Positions 1-7,847 are shown, numbered from the stretch's first letter. The stretch is DNA of 10,735 nt from CAZNVB01 sp964651495 (GCA_964651495.1 CAZYWP010000108.1:1-10735), one strand, 5' to 3'. The notes: generated by a model from the letters alone, not told the origin. Numbers and translations: made by a program.

Positions 1-73
1 TGCCACCCATTCCCATTATCCACCATTAGATATCTTCATATGAACAGAAATGCTTCAATTGCTGTGCGGAGGC

Positions 74-102
74 TTGCCGACAGGAAGGCATATTCATATA
101 AT
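74..102 (+). promoter_or_regulatory. Sigma-70-like promoter candidate for the SDR/DapA-like/MFS operon
   Basis: A -35-like TTGCCG (74-79) is followed by 17 bases and a perfect -10 TATAAT (97-102). Transcription would start near 109, leaving a leader of about 20 bases before the ATG at 132. The surrounding 120 bases are AT-richer than the genes. The -10 and spacing are seen directly; activity is inferred. Confidence 0.6.
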
Positions 103-131
103 TCCACCTTGCCATTCAGAGAGTGATCGCA

Positions 132-1175
132 ATGGACTGGACGCTTCCTGCCGACGTCGAGGAACTTGAAGACCTGCTTTCTGCACCTTACCCCGAGGAT
201 ATCGAATTCGCCCGGGGCTTGGAAGAGGATGTGATCATCCTGGGCGCTGGTGGCAAGATGGGGCCGACCCTGGCCAGGCGCATCGCCGGGGCCATTAACG
301 CCGCAGGCGTGAAATCGAGGCTCTTCGCCGTCTCTCGTTTCACAGACGAGGAAGTTCGTAAAAAGCTGGAGGCCCATGGGATTACGATCATCCGGGCCGA
401 CCTGCTGGACGACGAGGCCTGTGAGCAGCGGCTGGCCGATCTGCCCCGCTGTCCCAACGTCATCTTCATGGCCGGGATGAAGTTCGGCGCGACCGGCAAC
501 GAACCATTGACCTGGGCCAAGAACGCCTATCTTCCCGGCCGAGTGGCGGAACACTTTCGGGAATCCCGCGTCGTTGGCTTATCTACCGGGAATGTCTACC
601 CGCTGGTCCCGTTGTCCTCCGGCGGGTCGAAGGAGACGGATGCGCCGGAGCCCATCGGAGAATACGCCCAATCCTGCCTTGGCCGGGAGCGCGTCTTCGC
701 CTATTTCGCCGAACGCCATTCGACCCGGGTGTGCATTATCCGCCTGAATTATGCCGTGGAGGCGCGCTACGGTGTGCTCCTTGATATCGCCCGGCGCGTT
801 TACTCCGGGGAGCCGGTCCCGGTAGGCATGGGTTATGTCAACGTGATCTGGCAGGGCGAGGCGAATTCGGCCGTGTTTCGGGCGCTGGGCCTGTGCGGCA
901 GTCCGGCCGAACTCCTCAACGTCACGGGCCTGGAAACCCTGTCCACGCGCCGTCTGGCCGGCGAATTTGCTCGCCGCTTCGGCCGGGAAGCGGTCATAGA
1001 GGGGGAAGAGGGAACCACGGCTCTTCTCAGCGACGCGTCTCGCTGCCGCGAATTGCTCGGAATTCCCCGGGTGCCGCTCGAGTGGCTCCTCGATTTGACC
1101 GCCGACTGGATGAAGCGCGGCGGAATCACCTATCAGAAGCCGACCAAATTTGAGGTCAGAGACGGGAAGTTCTGA
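132..1175 (+). CDS. NAD(P)-dependent epimerase/dehydratase-like protein (extended SDR) with atypical active site
   Basis: This 347-residue protein has a Rossmann-type dinucleotide-binding start (beta strand DVIILGAGGKMG, glycines at about 38-44) and an extended-SDR body. A Ser/Thr segment LSTGNVYP lies at about 150-157. The usual YxxxK motif appears as Y178-A-Q-S-C182, so the catalytic lysine is a cysteine. The C-terminal half (RLNYAV, then GYVNVIWQGEAN) resembles the substrate-binding part of NAD-dependent epimerases. ATG 132 was chosen because an AGAGAG stretch (118-123) lies eight bases upstream; an in-frame GTG at 123 would overlap that stretch. It is the first gene of a co-directional trio, 11 bases before the DapA-like gene. 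It probably acts on a sugar-acid or carboxylate intermediate, as an oxidoreductase, epimerase or dehydratase; the exact reaction is not known. Confidence 0.85.
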   Translation: MDWTLPADVEELEDLLSAPYPEDIEFARGLEEDVIILGAGGKMGPTLARRIAGAINAAGVKSRLFAVSRFTDEEVRKKLEAHGITIIRADLLDDEACEQRLADLPRCPNVIFMAGMKFGATGNEPLTWAKNAYLPGRVAEHFRESRVVGLSTGNVYPLVPLSSGGSKETDAPEPIGEYAQSCLGRERVFAYFAERHSTRVCIIRLNYAVEARYGVLLDIARRVYSGEPVPVGMGYVNVIWQGEANSAVFRALGLCGSPAELLNVTGLETLSTRRLAGEFARRFGREAVIEGEEGTTALLSDASRCRELLGIPRVPLEWLLDLTADWMKRGGITYQKPTKFEVRDGKF

Positions 1176-1180
1176 AGGAG
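1175..1180 (+). promoter_or_regulatory. Ribosome binding site of the DapA-like gene, overlapping the upstream stop codon
   Basis: A perfect AAGGAG lies six bases before the ATG at 1187. Its first base is the last base of the TGA of the preceding gene, so termination and re-initiation are close enough for translational coupling. Confidence 0.75.
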
Positions 1181-1186
1181 AAGAGG

Positions 1187-2260
1187 ATGAAAGACTCTCG
1201 ACCAGAATTGCGGATGCTCCGTTCGCGGCTCCTCTCAGGTTTGGTGATCCCCGCCCATCCCCTGGCGCTGAATAACCGGCGAGAATTGGATGAAAGGCGC
1301 CAGCGCGCTCTAACCCGGTATTATCTGGCTGCGGGTGCCGGAGGCCTCGCTGTGGGAGTGCACTCCACCCAGTTCGAGATCCACGACCCGGCCGTGGGTC
1401 TCTACCGTCCTGTGTTGGAACTGGCCGCTAAGGAAGTCCGACAGTTCGTGGATGCGGGCGGGCAGCAGCCCGTTCTGGTAGCGGGTCTGGTCGGACAGAC
1501 GAAGCAGGCCCTGGGGGAGGCGGCTGCCGCTCAGGACCTGGGATACGATTGCGGTATGTTGAGCCTGGGCGCCATGAGAAACGCGTCCGAGGAGGAGCTG
1601 ATCTTGCACTGCCGGATTGTGGCGGAGGCCATTCCGCTTTTTGGTTTTTATCTTCAGCCTGCCGTGGGCGGGCGAGCGTTGAGCTTTTCTTTCTGGCGGC
1701 GGTTCGCGGAAATCCCCCGGGTCGTCGCCATCAAGATCGCTCCGTTCAACCGCTATCAAACGCTGGATGTGGTCAGGGCGGTGGGGGAGTCCGGCCGGGC
1801 GGATGAAATCGCCCTTTACACCGGGAACGACGACAATATTCTCGTCGACCTGCTGACCGAGTTCCGTTTCCATGCGGGCGGAAGGGAGGACAAGGCGCGG
1901 ATCGTCGGAGGACTGCTTGGGCAGTGGGCCGTCTGGACGCGAAAGGCCGTAGAGACTCTGGAGGAAGTCAAGAATGCTCTCCACGCGGGTTCGGTGCGGG
2001 CGGGGATGCTCACCCTGGCCGCTCAGCTCACCGACGCCAATGCCGCGCTCTTCGACCCGGAACACAATTTCGCCGGCTGCCTTCCCGGCATCCATGAGGC
2101 CCTGCGGCGGCAGGGGCTGCTCGAGGGCCGCTGGTGCCTGGATCCTTCCGCCGATCTCTCCCCTGGCCAGATGGAGGAGATCGACCGGATATGGAAAGCC
2201 TATCCGCACCTGAGGGATGATCATTTTGTCGGAGAGCACGTGGAGGAGTGGCTGCGCTGA
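1187..2260 (+). CDS. Dihydrodipicolinate synthase / N-acetylneuraminate lyase family protein
   Basis: This 357-residue protein is a probable class I (Schiff-base) aldolase or dehydratase of the DapA/NAL superfamily with a TIM-barrel fold. The likely Schiff-base lysine is K183 in VVAIKIAPFN, matching the family's strand with lysine. Y155 in FGFYLQPAVGG sits where DapA has the tyrosine of its YNVP motif. GVHSTQFE (57-64) lies where DapA has its GTTGE loop, so the substrate pocket differs from true DapA. It is longer than DapA (about 290-300 residues), mainly through the C-terminal part after about residue 280. Its place between an SDR protein and a carboxylate transporter suggests breakdown of a keto or sugar acid rather than lysine synthesis. 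The family is clear; the substrate is not. Confidence 0.85.
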   Translation: MKDSRPELRMLRSRLLSGLVIPAHPLALNNRRELDERRQRALTRYYLAAGAGGLAVGVHSTQFEIHDPAVGLYRPVLELAAKEVRQFVDAGGQQPVLVAGLVGQTKQALGEAAAAQDLGYDCGMLSLGAMRNASEEELILHCRIVAEAIPLFGFYLQPAVGGRALSFSFWRRFAEIPRVVAIKIAPFNRYQTLDVVRAVGESGRADEIALYTGNDDNILVDLLTEFRFHAGGREDKARIVGGLLGQWAVWTRKAVETLEEVKNALHAGSVRAGMLTLAAQLTDANAALFDPEHNFAGCLPGIHEALRRQGLLEGRWCLDPSADLSPGQMEEIDRIWKAYPHLRDDHFVGEHVEEWLR

Positions 2261-2269
2261 GCACAGGCC

Positions 2270-3520
2270 ATGAAGAAAGAATCTCAGAAGGTTTTTTACG
2301 GCTGGCGGGTCGCCGGGGCCTCCTTCCTTAACCTCTTCGCCATCGTCGGCATCATGTATTACAGCTTCCCTGTCTTTTACGCCCCGCTGATCGAGGATTT
2401 CCACTGGTCCCGGGCCCAGGTGACCGCCGGCTTCGCCGTGAGCATTATTTTTATCGGGCCGCTGTTCGGGATCTCGGCCGGTTTTCTGATCGACCGCTTC
2501 GGGCCGAAGCGGATCTTGCTCTTCGGCCTCTTTTCGGCGGCGGGTGCGTTCCTGGGGTACGGCTTCATGACGGCCCTCTGGATGTTTTACTTGCTCTATT
2601 TCATGCAGACGGCGGGTTATGTGACTGCCGGGCCCATACCGAACCAGGTCCTGATCTCCCGCTGGTTCGACCGCTGGCGGGGCCGGGCCATGGGGTTGGC
2701 CTACGTCGGGGCCGGAGTGGGCGGAGCCGTCGCCCCCATCCTGGCGCAGTTTCTGGTCTCACATATCGGATGGCGAGGGGCCATGCACGTTATCAGCGCC
2801 GGAATCCTCCTCGTCCTTGTCCCGATAAGCCTGCTTATCATCAAGAACAGGCCGGCCGACCTCGGACTCCGGCCGGATGGACAAAAGGCCGGGGAGAATC
2901 AACCGCCTCCGACGACAGCCGAGGGCCGTCTCCTGGCCCTGCGCGAGGTGCTCAAAACCCGCGACTTCTGGCTGATTGCCCTGGGGAGCTTTCTGAGTGT
3001 CGGCGCCATCGGCGGCATCATCCAGCATTTTGTCCTTTTCCTGCGCGACCGGAATTTCGCGCCCGAGAAGGCCGCCGGAGTGATGAGCTTCCTGCTCATC
3101 TCGAGCATACTAGGCCGCTTGGTTATGGGCTGGCTGGCCGACCGCATTCCCAAAAAATACGTCATGCTCTTGGCCTTTAGCGCCGTTGCGGCCGCCATCC
3201 CCGTTCTTTATGCTGGCAACCTGACCAAGCTGGTCTATGTTTTCGCTTTTGTCTTTGGGTTCGGGATGGGGGCCGATTACATGCTGATCCCGCTCGTGAC
3301 CGCGGAGTGTTTCGGCGTTCGTTCGCTCGGCAAGATTATGGGGATCGTCATCACCACCGACTCGCTCGGGCAGGCCCTGGCTCCCGTCCTTGTCGGCCGG
3401 CTGTACGACCTCAATCGCAACTACAACCTTGCTTTTGCCCTGGTCGCTGTGGCGGCGGCAATCGGTGCGATCGCCGTCCTGTTCATTCGTCCGGACCGAG
3501 TGCGGGCCCGGTTAGCATAG
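2270..3520 (+). CDS. MFS transporter, oxalate/formate antiporter or monocarboxylate type
   Basis: This 416-residue inner-membrane protein has about twelve hydrophobic segments in two halves. It opens with YGWRV (10-14), typical of bacterial OFA/monocarboxylate transporters. MFS motif A is present in the first half (GFLIDRFGPKR, 71-81), and a related GWLADRIPKK is seen in the second half. The central loop carries the RPADLGLRPDG pattern followed by LREVLKTRDFWL, also usual for this group. The ATG lies 9 bases after the DapA-like stop with only a weak CAGG upstream, so translation is probably coupled to the gene before it. It likely imports, or exchanges, the organic acid handled by the two upstream enzymes. 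Substrate and direction are inferred only from the subfamily. Confidence 0.88.
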   Translation: MKKESQKVFYGWRVAGASFLNLFAIVGIMYYSFPVFYAPLIEDFHWSRAQVTAGFAVSIIFIGPLFGISAGFLIDRFGPKRILLFGLFSAAGAFLGYGFMTALWMFYLLYFMQTAGYVTAGPIPNQVLISRWFDRWRGRAMGLAYVGAGVGGAVAPILAQFLVSHIGWRGAMHVISAGILLVLVPISLLIIKNRPADLGLRPDGQKAGENQPPPTTAEGRLLALREVLKTRDFWLIALGSFLSVGAIGGIIQHFVLFLRDRNFAPEKAAGVMSFLLISSILGRLVMGWLADRIPKKYVMLLAFSAVAAAIPVLYAGNLTKLVYVFAFVFGFGMGADYMLIPLVTAECFGVRSLGKIMGIVITTDSLGQALAPVLVGRLYDLNRNYNLAFALVAVAAAIGAIAVLFIRPDRVRARLA

Positions 3521-3530
3521 GTTGGTGCTT

Positions 3531-3604
3531 ATTTGGGGGACATCATACGTAATTCACTTAATTCCGGGAGGAATTGAGTATATCGTGTATGACGTCCCCC
3601 GAAT
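3531..3604. repeat. Long imperfect hairpin (35-pair stem, 4-base loop), REP/MITE-like
   Basis: The arms 3531-3565 and 3570-3604 pair around the loop GGGA (3566-3569). The core 31 pairs contain 24 Watson-Crick pairs, and the outer four add three more plus one wobble. Both core ends are GGGGGAC/GTCCCCC, and the inner ends are AATTCC/GGAATT. Most mismatches are G.U or A.C, so either strand can fold. It fills most of the gap between the convergent MFS and kinase genes. No T-run follows directly, so it is a poor intrinsic terminator. A mobile palindrome of the REP or IS200/IS605-associated kind is the favoured reading. That reading is inference; the hairpin itself is seen directly. Confidence 0.7.
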
Positions 3605-3614
3605 TCCCCGAATT
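3597..3614. repeat. Tandem duplication of CCCCGAATT
   Basis: Two perfect head-to-tail copies of the nine bases CCCCGAATT lie at 3597-3605 and 3606-3614. The first copy overlaps the outer end of the long hairpin. This may be a remnant of insertion or of slippage at the hairpin edge. Confidence 0.55.
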
Positions 3615-3662
3615 CCGGAGGGTTTAATACTCTGAGTTCCGGGCTCTTTTGCCTTTTTTTAT

Positions 3663-5825
3663 TCATTCCAGGTGCTTCATCAGCGCCTGGAAGCGCGGGT
3701 CCCCACGGATCGGGTCGAGGTTGCTGTCGTGCTCCAGCCAGCCGCGCTGGGTCAGCCCCGCGTCCACGGCCCGCTCGAGGCAGTCGAGAGCTTCGCCCGC
3801 CCGCCCGGCAAGAGAATAAATGCAGGCCACGTTGTAGAGCACCATGGGGTCGTCGGGCTCCAGAGCCAGAGCGCGTCTCGCCCATTCTATTCCCTTTTCA
3901 TTCTGGCCAAGAGCGACAAGACCATTTGCGCCCATGTAAAGCGCCCGGGCATCATCCGGGTTGAGGTTCAGATGGTCCTCGGCAATGGCCACGCCGCGTC
4001 GGCGGGATGCCGCCGCATCATCATGACGGCCGAGGTCGTCGTAAATTTGAGCGACGAGGAGCGGCGATTGAAAGTCCCGCGGCTGCACTCGGCTCGCCTC
4101 CTCGTACTGTTCGATCGCCTGCTCGAGCTTGCCCTGGACAAAGCGGTCGCGGGCGAAGAAATAGCGGGCCTCGAACAGGTCGGGATTCAGCCTGATCGCC
4201 GCCAGGAACGCCCGCTCCGCCTCATCGTGCCGGCCGCTCAGGGTGAGCGCGGTGCCGAGCGAGGCCTGGGCTTCGGCGAGTTCCGGGTCGAGCGCGATCG
4301 CCTTTGCCGCCGCGGCCACCGCCCGCTCGAGGTTGGCCGGGTCGCGACCCACATACATGAAAAGAAAAGAGCAGCAGTCGGCGATGCCGGCGTAGGCGCG
4401 GGCATAGGAGGGGTCGAGGCCGATCGCCCGCTCGAAAAGCTCGCGCGCCGAGGCGACGCCCCGCTTGTCATATCTGTAAAAGTATTTTCGTCCCCGCAAG
4501 TAGTACGTGTAGGCATCCACGTCGCGCGTCGCGCCCCTCTTCCAGGCGCTGCGCTCGCCGGAGCTCAGGGTTAGCTGCAGCGCTTCGACCACGCGCCGGG
4601 CAATTTCGTCCTGGACGGCGAAGACATCCCGGATATCGCGGTCATACCGGTCAGACCACAGCCGGAATCCGTCGGCGACGTCGATGAGCTCGACGGTGAC
4701 GCGCAGACGGTCGCCCGACTTGCGGACGCTGCCGTCGAGCAGCGTGCTCACGCCGAGCTTCTCGCCGATCTGGCCGATTTCGGCCTCGGCCGGCTTGAAC
4801 CGGAAGGCCGCGGCCCGCGAGGCCACCCGCAGCCCTTTGACTTTGCCGAGAGCATTCATGATCTCCTCGGCGATTCCTTCGCAGAGGTAGTCCTGGTCGC
4901 GCTCCGGGCTCATGTCGGAAAACGGCAGCACGGCCACAGAGCGGTCGAGCACCCGCGTCGCCTCGCGGAGGTCGGTCCGGAGGTTGTCCAGGCTGCGGCG
5001 CATCTCAGCGGCCGTCTGCCAGCGCCGGTTGGGATCCTTTTCCAGGCAGGTGTCGATGATTCGGCCGAGCCGCAACGGCAGCTTGGGGTTGAGTCGCGTC
5101 GGAGGCTCCGGCGAATCCCGGAGGATGGCCGCGACGATAGCCATGGCGTTCGGGCCGTCGAAGGGACGTTTGCCCGTCGCCATCTCGTAGAGGATGACGC
5201 CAAAGGAAAAAATGTCGGAGCGGGCATCCGCCGGCAAACCCTGGACCTGCTCGGGCGACATGTAGCCCAGGGTCCCGGCCAGGAATCCTTCGATCGGCGC
5301 CGTCATCGTCGTCAGGCGGTCCCAGTCTTTCGCTGTTTCGGGGAGCGCCAGCGCCGCCAGCCCGAAATCGACGACCTTGACCCGTCCGCCCGGGCCGATG
5401 ATGATGTTGTTGGGCTTGAGGTCGCGGTGGATGATGCCCTGCTTATGGGCCGCGCTCACGGCATCGCTGACGGCGACGGCGACATCAAGGAGCTGTCGGA
5501 GCGGCACGCCGTCAGAGGAGATGAGCTCGCCGAGCGTCTGTCCGTCGATCAGCTCCATGGCGATGAACCGGAGGTCGCCGGCCTGTTCGATCTCGAAAAT
5601 GGTGACGATGCCGGGGTGGTTGAGAGCGGCGGCGGCCCGCGCTTCTCGCTCGAACAGGGTGAGCCGGACGGGGTCGGCGGCCCATCTGGGCTCAAGCACC
5701 TTGAGCGCCACTTCCCGGCCCAGGGTCATGTCTTTGGCCCGCCAGACGGTCCCCATGCCGCCCTCGCCGATCAGGGCGATGAGCCTGTAGTGGGAGAGGA
5801 CCTGATCAGGCTGAAGATTCAGCAT
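3663..5825 (-). CDS. Soluble Ser/Thr protein kinase with TolB-like and TPR domains
   Basis: This 720-residue protein has an N-terminal PknB-type kinase domain (about 13-285). It carries the glycine loop GEGGMG (20-25), K42 in VALKV, a probable partner E61, the catalytic loop HRDLKPNN (133-140, with D135 and N140), DFG (153-155) and GYMSPEQ (187-193). All key residues for activity are present. A TolB-like domain follows (about 295-417, from VAVLPF and LCEGIAEEI to LWSDRYDRD), of the type seen in CadC- and cyclase-like regulators. From about 438 to the end are TPR-like repeats rich in LDP turns. No transmembrane segment is visible, unlike many PknB kinases, so it is probably cytoplasmic. It likely phosphorylates regulators or recruits partners through its TPRs. 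It starts 83 bases after the propeller gene on the same strand, and no Shine-Dalgarno sequence precedes ATG 5825. Confidence 0.93.
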   Translation of the reverse strand: MLNLQPDQVLSHYRLIALIGEGGMGTVWRAKDMTLGREVALKVLEPRWAADPVRLTLFEREARAAAALNHPGIVTIFEIEQAGDLRFIAMELIDGQTLGELISSDGVPLRQLLDVAVAVSDAVSAAHKQGIIHRDLKPNNIIIGPGGRVKVVDFGLAALALPETAKDWDRLTTMTAPIEGFLAGTLGYMSPEQVQGLPADARSDIFSFGVILYEMATGKRPFDGPNAMAIVAAILRDSPEPPTRLNPKLPLRLGRIIDTCLEKDPNRRWQTAAEMRRSLDNLRTDLREATRVLDRSVAVLPFSDMSPERDQDYLCEGIAEEIMNALGKVKGLRVASRAAAFRFKPAEAEIGQIGEKLGVSTLLDGSVRKSGDRLRVTVELIDVADGFRLWSDRYDRDIRDVFAVQDEIARRVVEALQLTLSSGERSAWKRGATRDVDAYTYYLRGRKYFYRYDKRGVASARELFERAIGLDPSYARAYAGIADCCSFLFMYVGRDPANLERAVAAAAKAIALDPELAEAQASLGTALTLSGRHDEAERAFLAAIRLNPDLFEARYFFARDRFVQGKLEQAIEQYEEASRVQPRDFQSPLLVAQIYDDLGRHDDAAASRRRGVAIAEDHLNLNPDDARALYMGANGLVALGQNEKGIEWARRALALEPDDPMVLYNVACIYSLAGRAGEALDCLERAVDAGLTQRGWLEHDSNLDPIRGDPRFQALMKHLE

Positions 5826-5834
5826 GGCTCAGTG

Positions 5835-5864
5835 AATATAGCGGAGGCCGCGGCGGAAAGTCAA
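5835..5864 (-). promoter_or_regulatory. Promoter candidate giving a leaderless kinase transcript
   Basis: On the minus strand, TTGACT (5859-5864) is followed by 18 bases and TATATT (5835-5840); each differs from consensus at one base. The expected start point is about 5828, two to four bases before the ATG at 5825. This fits the absence of a Shine-Dalgarno site. The elements are seen; the start point is predicted. Confidence 0.5.
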
Positions 5865-5885
5865 AGAAACCGCGGCCTTGGCTAT
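5838..5885. repeat. Strong inverted repeat between propeller and kinase genes
   Basis: The arms ATAGCGGAGGCCGCGG (5838-5853) and CCGCGGCCTTGGCTAT (5870-5885) pair with nine perfect inner pairs, one wobble, one mismatch and five perfect outer pairs around a 16-base loop. The loop holds the -35 element of the kinase promoter candidate, and one arm lies in its -35/-10 spacer. No T-run follows on the minus strand. It could be an operator for a dimeric regulator or an mRNA 3'-end hairpin for the propeller gene. Confidence 0.65.
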
Positions 5886-5908
5886 CCCGTTGTGTTTCAG
5901 GTCGTAGC

Positions 5909-7840
5909 TCATTCGGAGATGGCGTAGCTGTAGAGATGTGAGCCGTTGGCGAAATAGATGCGGCCGTTCAAATAGTCCCCGCCGTATTCGACCGGAACGG
6001 GCGAATCGGCCAGCATCCGGATGGCGAATTTTCCGGGATCGACGCGGGCGATGCCCTTAACAAACAGGATATAGACCTCTCCCTTTGGCCCGCGGACGAA
6101 GACCCGGGGGCCCTGCTGGTAGGCGGTCCTGCCGAAGTCCTTTTCCGTGGAGAATTCGTGGACGATTTCCCGCTTGGCCGGGTCGAAGACAAAAAAGCGC
6201 GTCCGGTCGGCGAACCCGTAGACGAGGCCCTTCGGGCCGGGGCAGAGGTCGGTGTATTCCTGCGCTCCGGGAAGGCCGGCCTTGCGCCATTCGATCTTTT
6301 TCGTCGCCAGGTCGAGGACATAAAGCTCCGCTTCCTTCGCTTTTTTCTCGCCGCCGGTGCCCGGGCTGGTGGTCGATCCGCCCAGGAGTCTTCCCTTCGG
6401 CAGGGCGACCATGCCGGTCGTCGACTGGTCCGGTAAGAGGTCTTTGTCGGTCAGCAGCTCGCTTTTTTTGTTTTCGCGGTCCCAAAATAGAAGCCCGCCG
6501 CCGGTAAACCCGTAGTCCGGGCCCCCGGCCAACACGACTATCTTTCCGTCGGGATGGGCGAGGAGCTCATGGGGACGGTTGATCGTGGGTGTACTCTGGG
6601 CGAGGAAAAGGGGGTTGGAGTCGGCCTTGCCCTGCTCGGTAGCGACCCAGGGTTTGGCCGGGTCCCACTCGAGCAGGAAGCCGCCGGTGTAGCCGCCCAC
6701 GAAAAACCGGTCGCCCTGCCGGGCGACGGTGTTCCACTGGCCGTAAGAGACGCGGTTGGTCCACTCGTCCTTCGCCGGGTCATAGCGGAAGAAGCGCATG
6801 GGGAAGGCCGTGCCGCCGCAAATGGTGTTGTCCGGGGCTGCGGCCAGGCCCATGATGTGAGCGCCCTCGCTGGTGTAATCGAAGCGCGATGTCTTGGTCG
6901 TCCCGGCCTTGGGGTCCTCCACCACCATCTCCCGTTCGACCAGGTCAAACTTCTGGAGGCGCTTTCCGCCCGGGAAGTCGCGGTGGAAGAGACTCTGGGA
7001 CTCAGCGATATAAGGCTTGGCGTTGACCTTGTCATGGGCCCCGATTACTGTGACCTGACCTTTAAAGAGAACGAGCCAGTTGTCATTTCTGTCCTTGTCC
7101 CTGACGGGCTGCCCGTAGACCTTGCCGTCCATATCGCGATAGACGTAGCCGTAGCCGTGTCCCCGCTTGTCCTCAGAGATTATGGGTGTCGCCTGGCCGG
7201 TCCCGGGGTCGAGGGCGATGATCTGACAGGCGGTGCTGCCGATGCCGAAATACACCCAGCCCGCCTTGTCGGTGGCGATGGCGCGAGGATACTGGTTCCA
7301 GTTTTGGGGGTAGACATGGCCGTAATCCTTGAGTTCCTTTTTCTTGGGATCGTAGGACACGACACCGCTTTGCGGATAGGTGGCCGACCAGATGCGGCCC
7401 CGGTCATCCTCGGTCATGCTCATGGCCATCTGGGGCTCCGTCTTCTGCCAGAAGGTGAAGGCGCGCTTCGCCGGGTCGAACTCGACGAAATGGCTGTTGA
7501 AATGGGTGTAATACCTGTTTTTGTTCGACAGGATGGACGCGTAGGGGCAGTCGCCGCCGGGCGGGAAGGGCATGGGGAACTCCTCGCTCTGGCCCGTTTC
7601 AGCGTCGACAAGCAGGAGGGCATAGCCGCCGCGGTGGTCGAACAGCCAGGAAAGGACGACAGGGCGCCCTTTTCCGTCCACGGTCGCGACCGTGCCGCGG
7701 TGGTTGCTGATCGGGGTGGCGATCCCGTGGTGCCGGAAACCGTTACCCAGGTCTTCGGTCTCGGCGAACGCCGGCGTGAACGCCATACCGGAGAGAAGAA
7801 TGAGAATCCACAAGAGCTGTCGGACCGGGTGATTCGCCAT
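5909..7840 (-). CDS. Secreted beta-propeller protein of unknown function
   Basis: This 643-residue protein has a clear Sec signal peptide: a basic start, a hydrophobic core WILILLSG, and a likely cleavage after AFA at residue 26. The rest is made of repeated short strands with a D-P-x-K/G turn, such as FVEFDPAKRAF, VSYDPKKKEL, IALDPGTGQ, FRYDPAKDEW, FVFDPAKREI and ARVDPGKFAI. About nine such units point to one large or two smaller propellers, of the streptogramin-lyase/YncE/quinoprotein-like kind. No catalytic set was recognised. ATG 7840 was chosen over an upstream ATG at 7885 because AAAGGAG sits seven bases before it and the signal peptide begins there. It probably acts in the periplasm or outside the cell. 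The kinase gene follows on the same strand. Confidence 0.8.
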   Translation of the reverse strand: MANHPVRQLLWILILLSGMAFTPAFAETEDLGNGFRHHGIATPISNHRGTVATVDGKGRPVVLSWLFDHRGGYALLLVDAETGQSEEFPMPFPPGGDCPYASILSNKNRYYTHFNSHFVEFDPAKRAFTFWQKTEPQMAMSMTEDDRGRIWSATYPQSGVVSYDPKKKELKDYGHVYPQNWNQYPRAIATDKAGWVYFGIGSTACQIIALDPGTGQATPIISEDKRGHGYGYVYRDMDGKVYGQPVRDKDRNDNWLVLFKGQVTVIGAHDKVNAKPYIAESQSLFHRDFPGGKRLQKFDLVEREMVVEDPKAGTTKTSRFDYTSEGAHIMGLAAAPDNTICGGTAFPMRFFRYDPAKDEWTNRVSYGQWNTVARQGDRFFVGGYTGGFLLEWDPAKPWVATEQGKADSNPLFLAQSTPTINRPHELLAHPDGKIVVLAGGPDYGFTGGGLLFWDRENKKSELLTDKDLLPDQSTTGMVALPKGRLLGGSTTSPGTGGEKKAKEAELYVLDLATKKIEWRKAGLPGAQEYTDLCPGPKGLVYGFADRTRFFVFDPAKREIVHEFSTEKDFGRTAYQQGPRVFVRGPKGEVYILFVKGIARVDPGKFAIRMLADSPVPVEYGGDYLNGRIYFANGSHLYSYAISE

Positions 7841-7847
7841 CTTATTT

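Noticed and set aside
1..126. Frame open from the left edge to a TGA at 124-126, possibly the end of an upstream gene
   Set aside because: Only about half of its third codon positions are G or C, unlike the neighbours, and it contains a good promoter candidate. Chance openness over 41 codons is plausible.
123..131. GTG 123 as start of the SDR gene
   Set aside because: The only Shine-Dalgarno-like stretch (118-123) would overlap it, whereas it is well placed for ATG 132.
1310..2404. 364-codon open frame on the minus strand across the DapA-like and MFS genes
   Set aside because: It spans the boundary of two well-supported plus-strand genes and has no family features.
3634..3660. Weak terminator for the MFS gene: GAGT/GCTC stem then T-rich DNA
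   Set aside because: The stem has only three Watson-Crick pairs and one wobble. The T-run is real, but the hairpin is too weak to call.
3672..4574. 300-codon open frame on the plus strand opposite the kinase TPR region
   Set aside because: It is a shadow of the repeated, GC-rich TPR coding sequence with no recognised domain.
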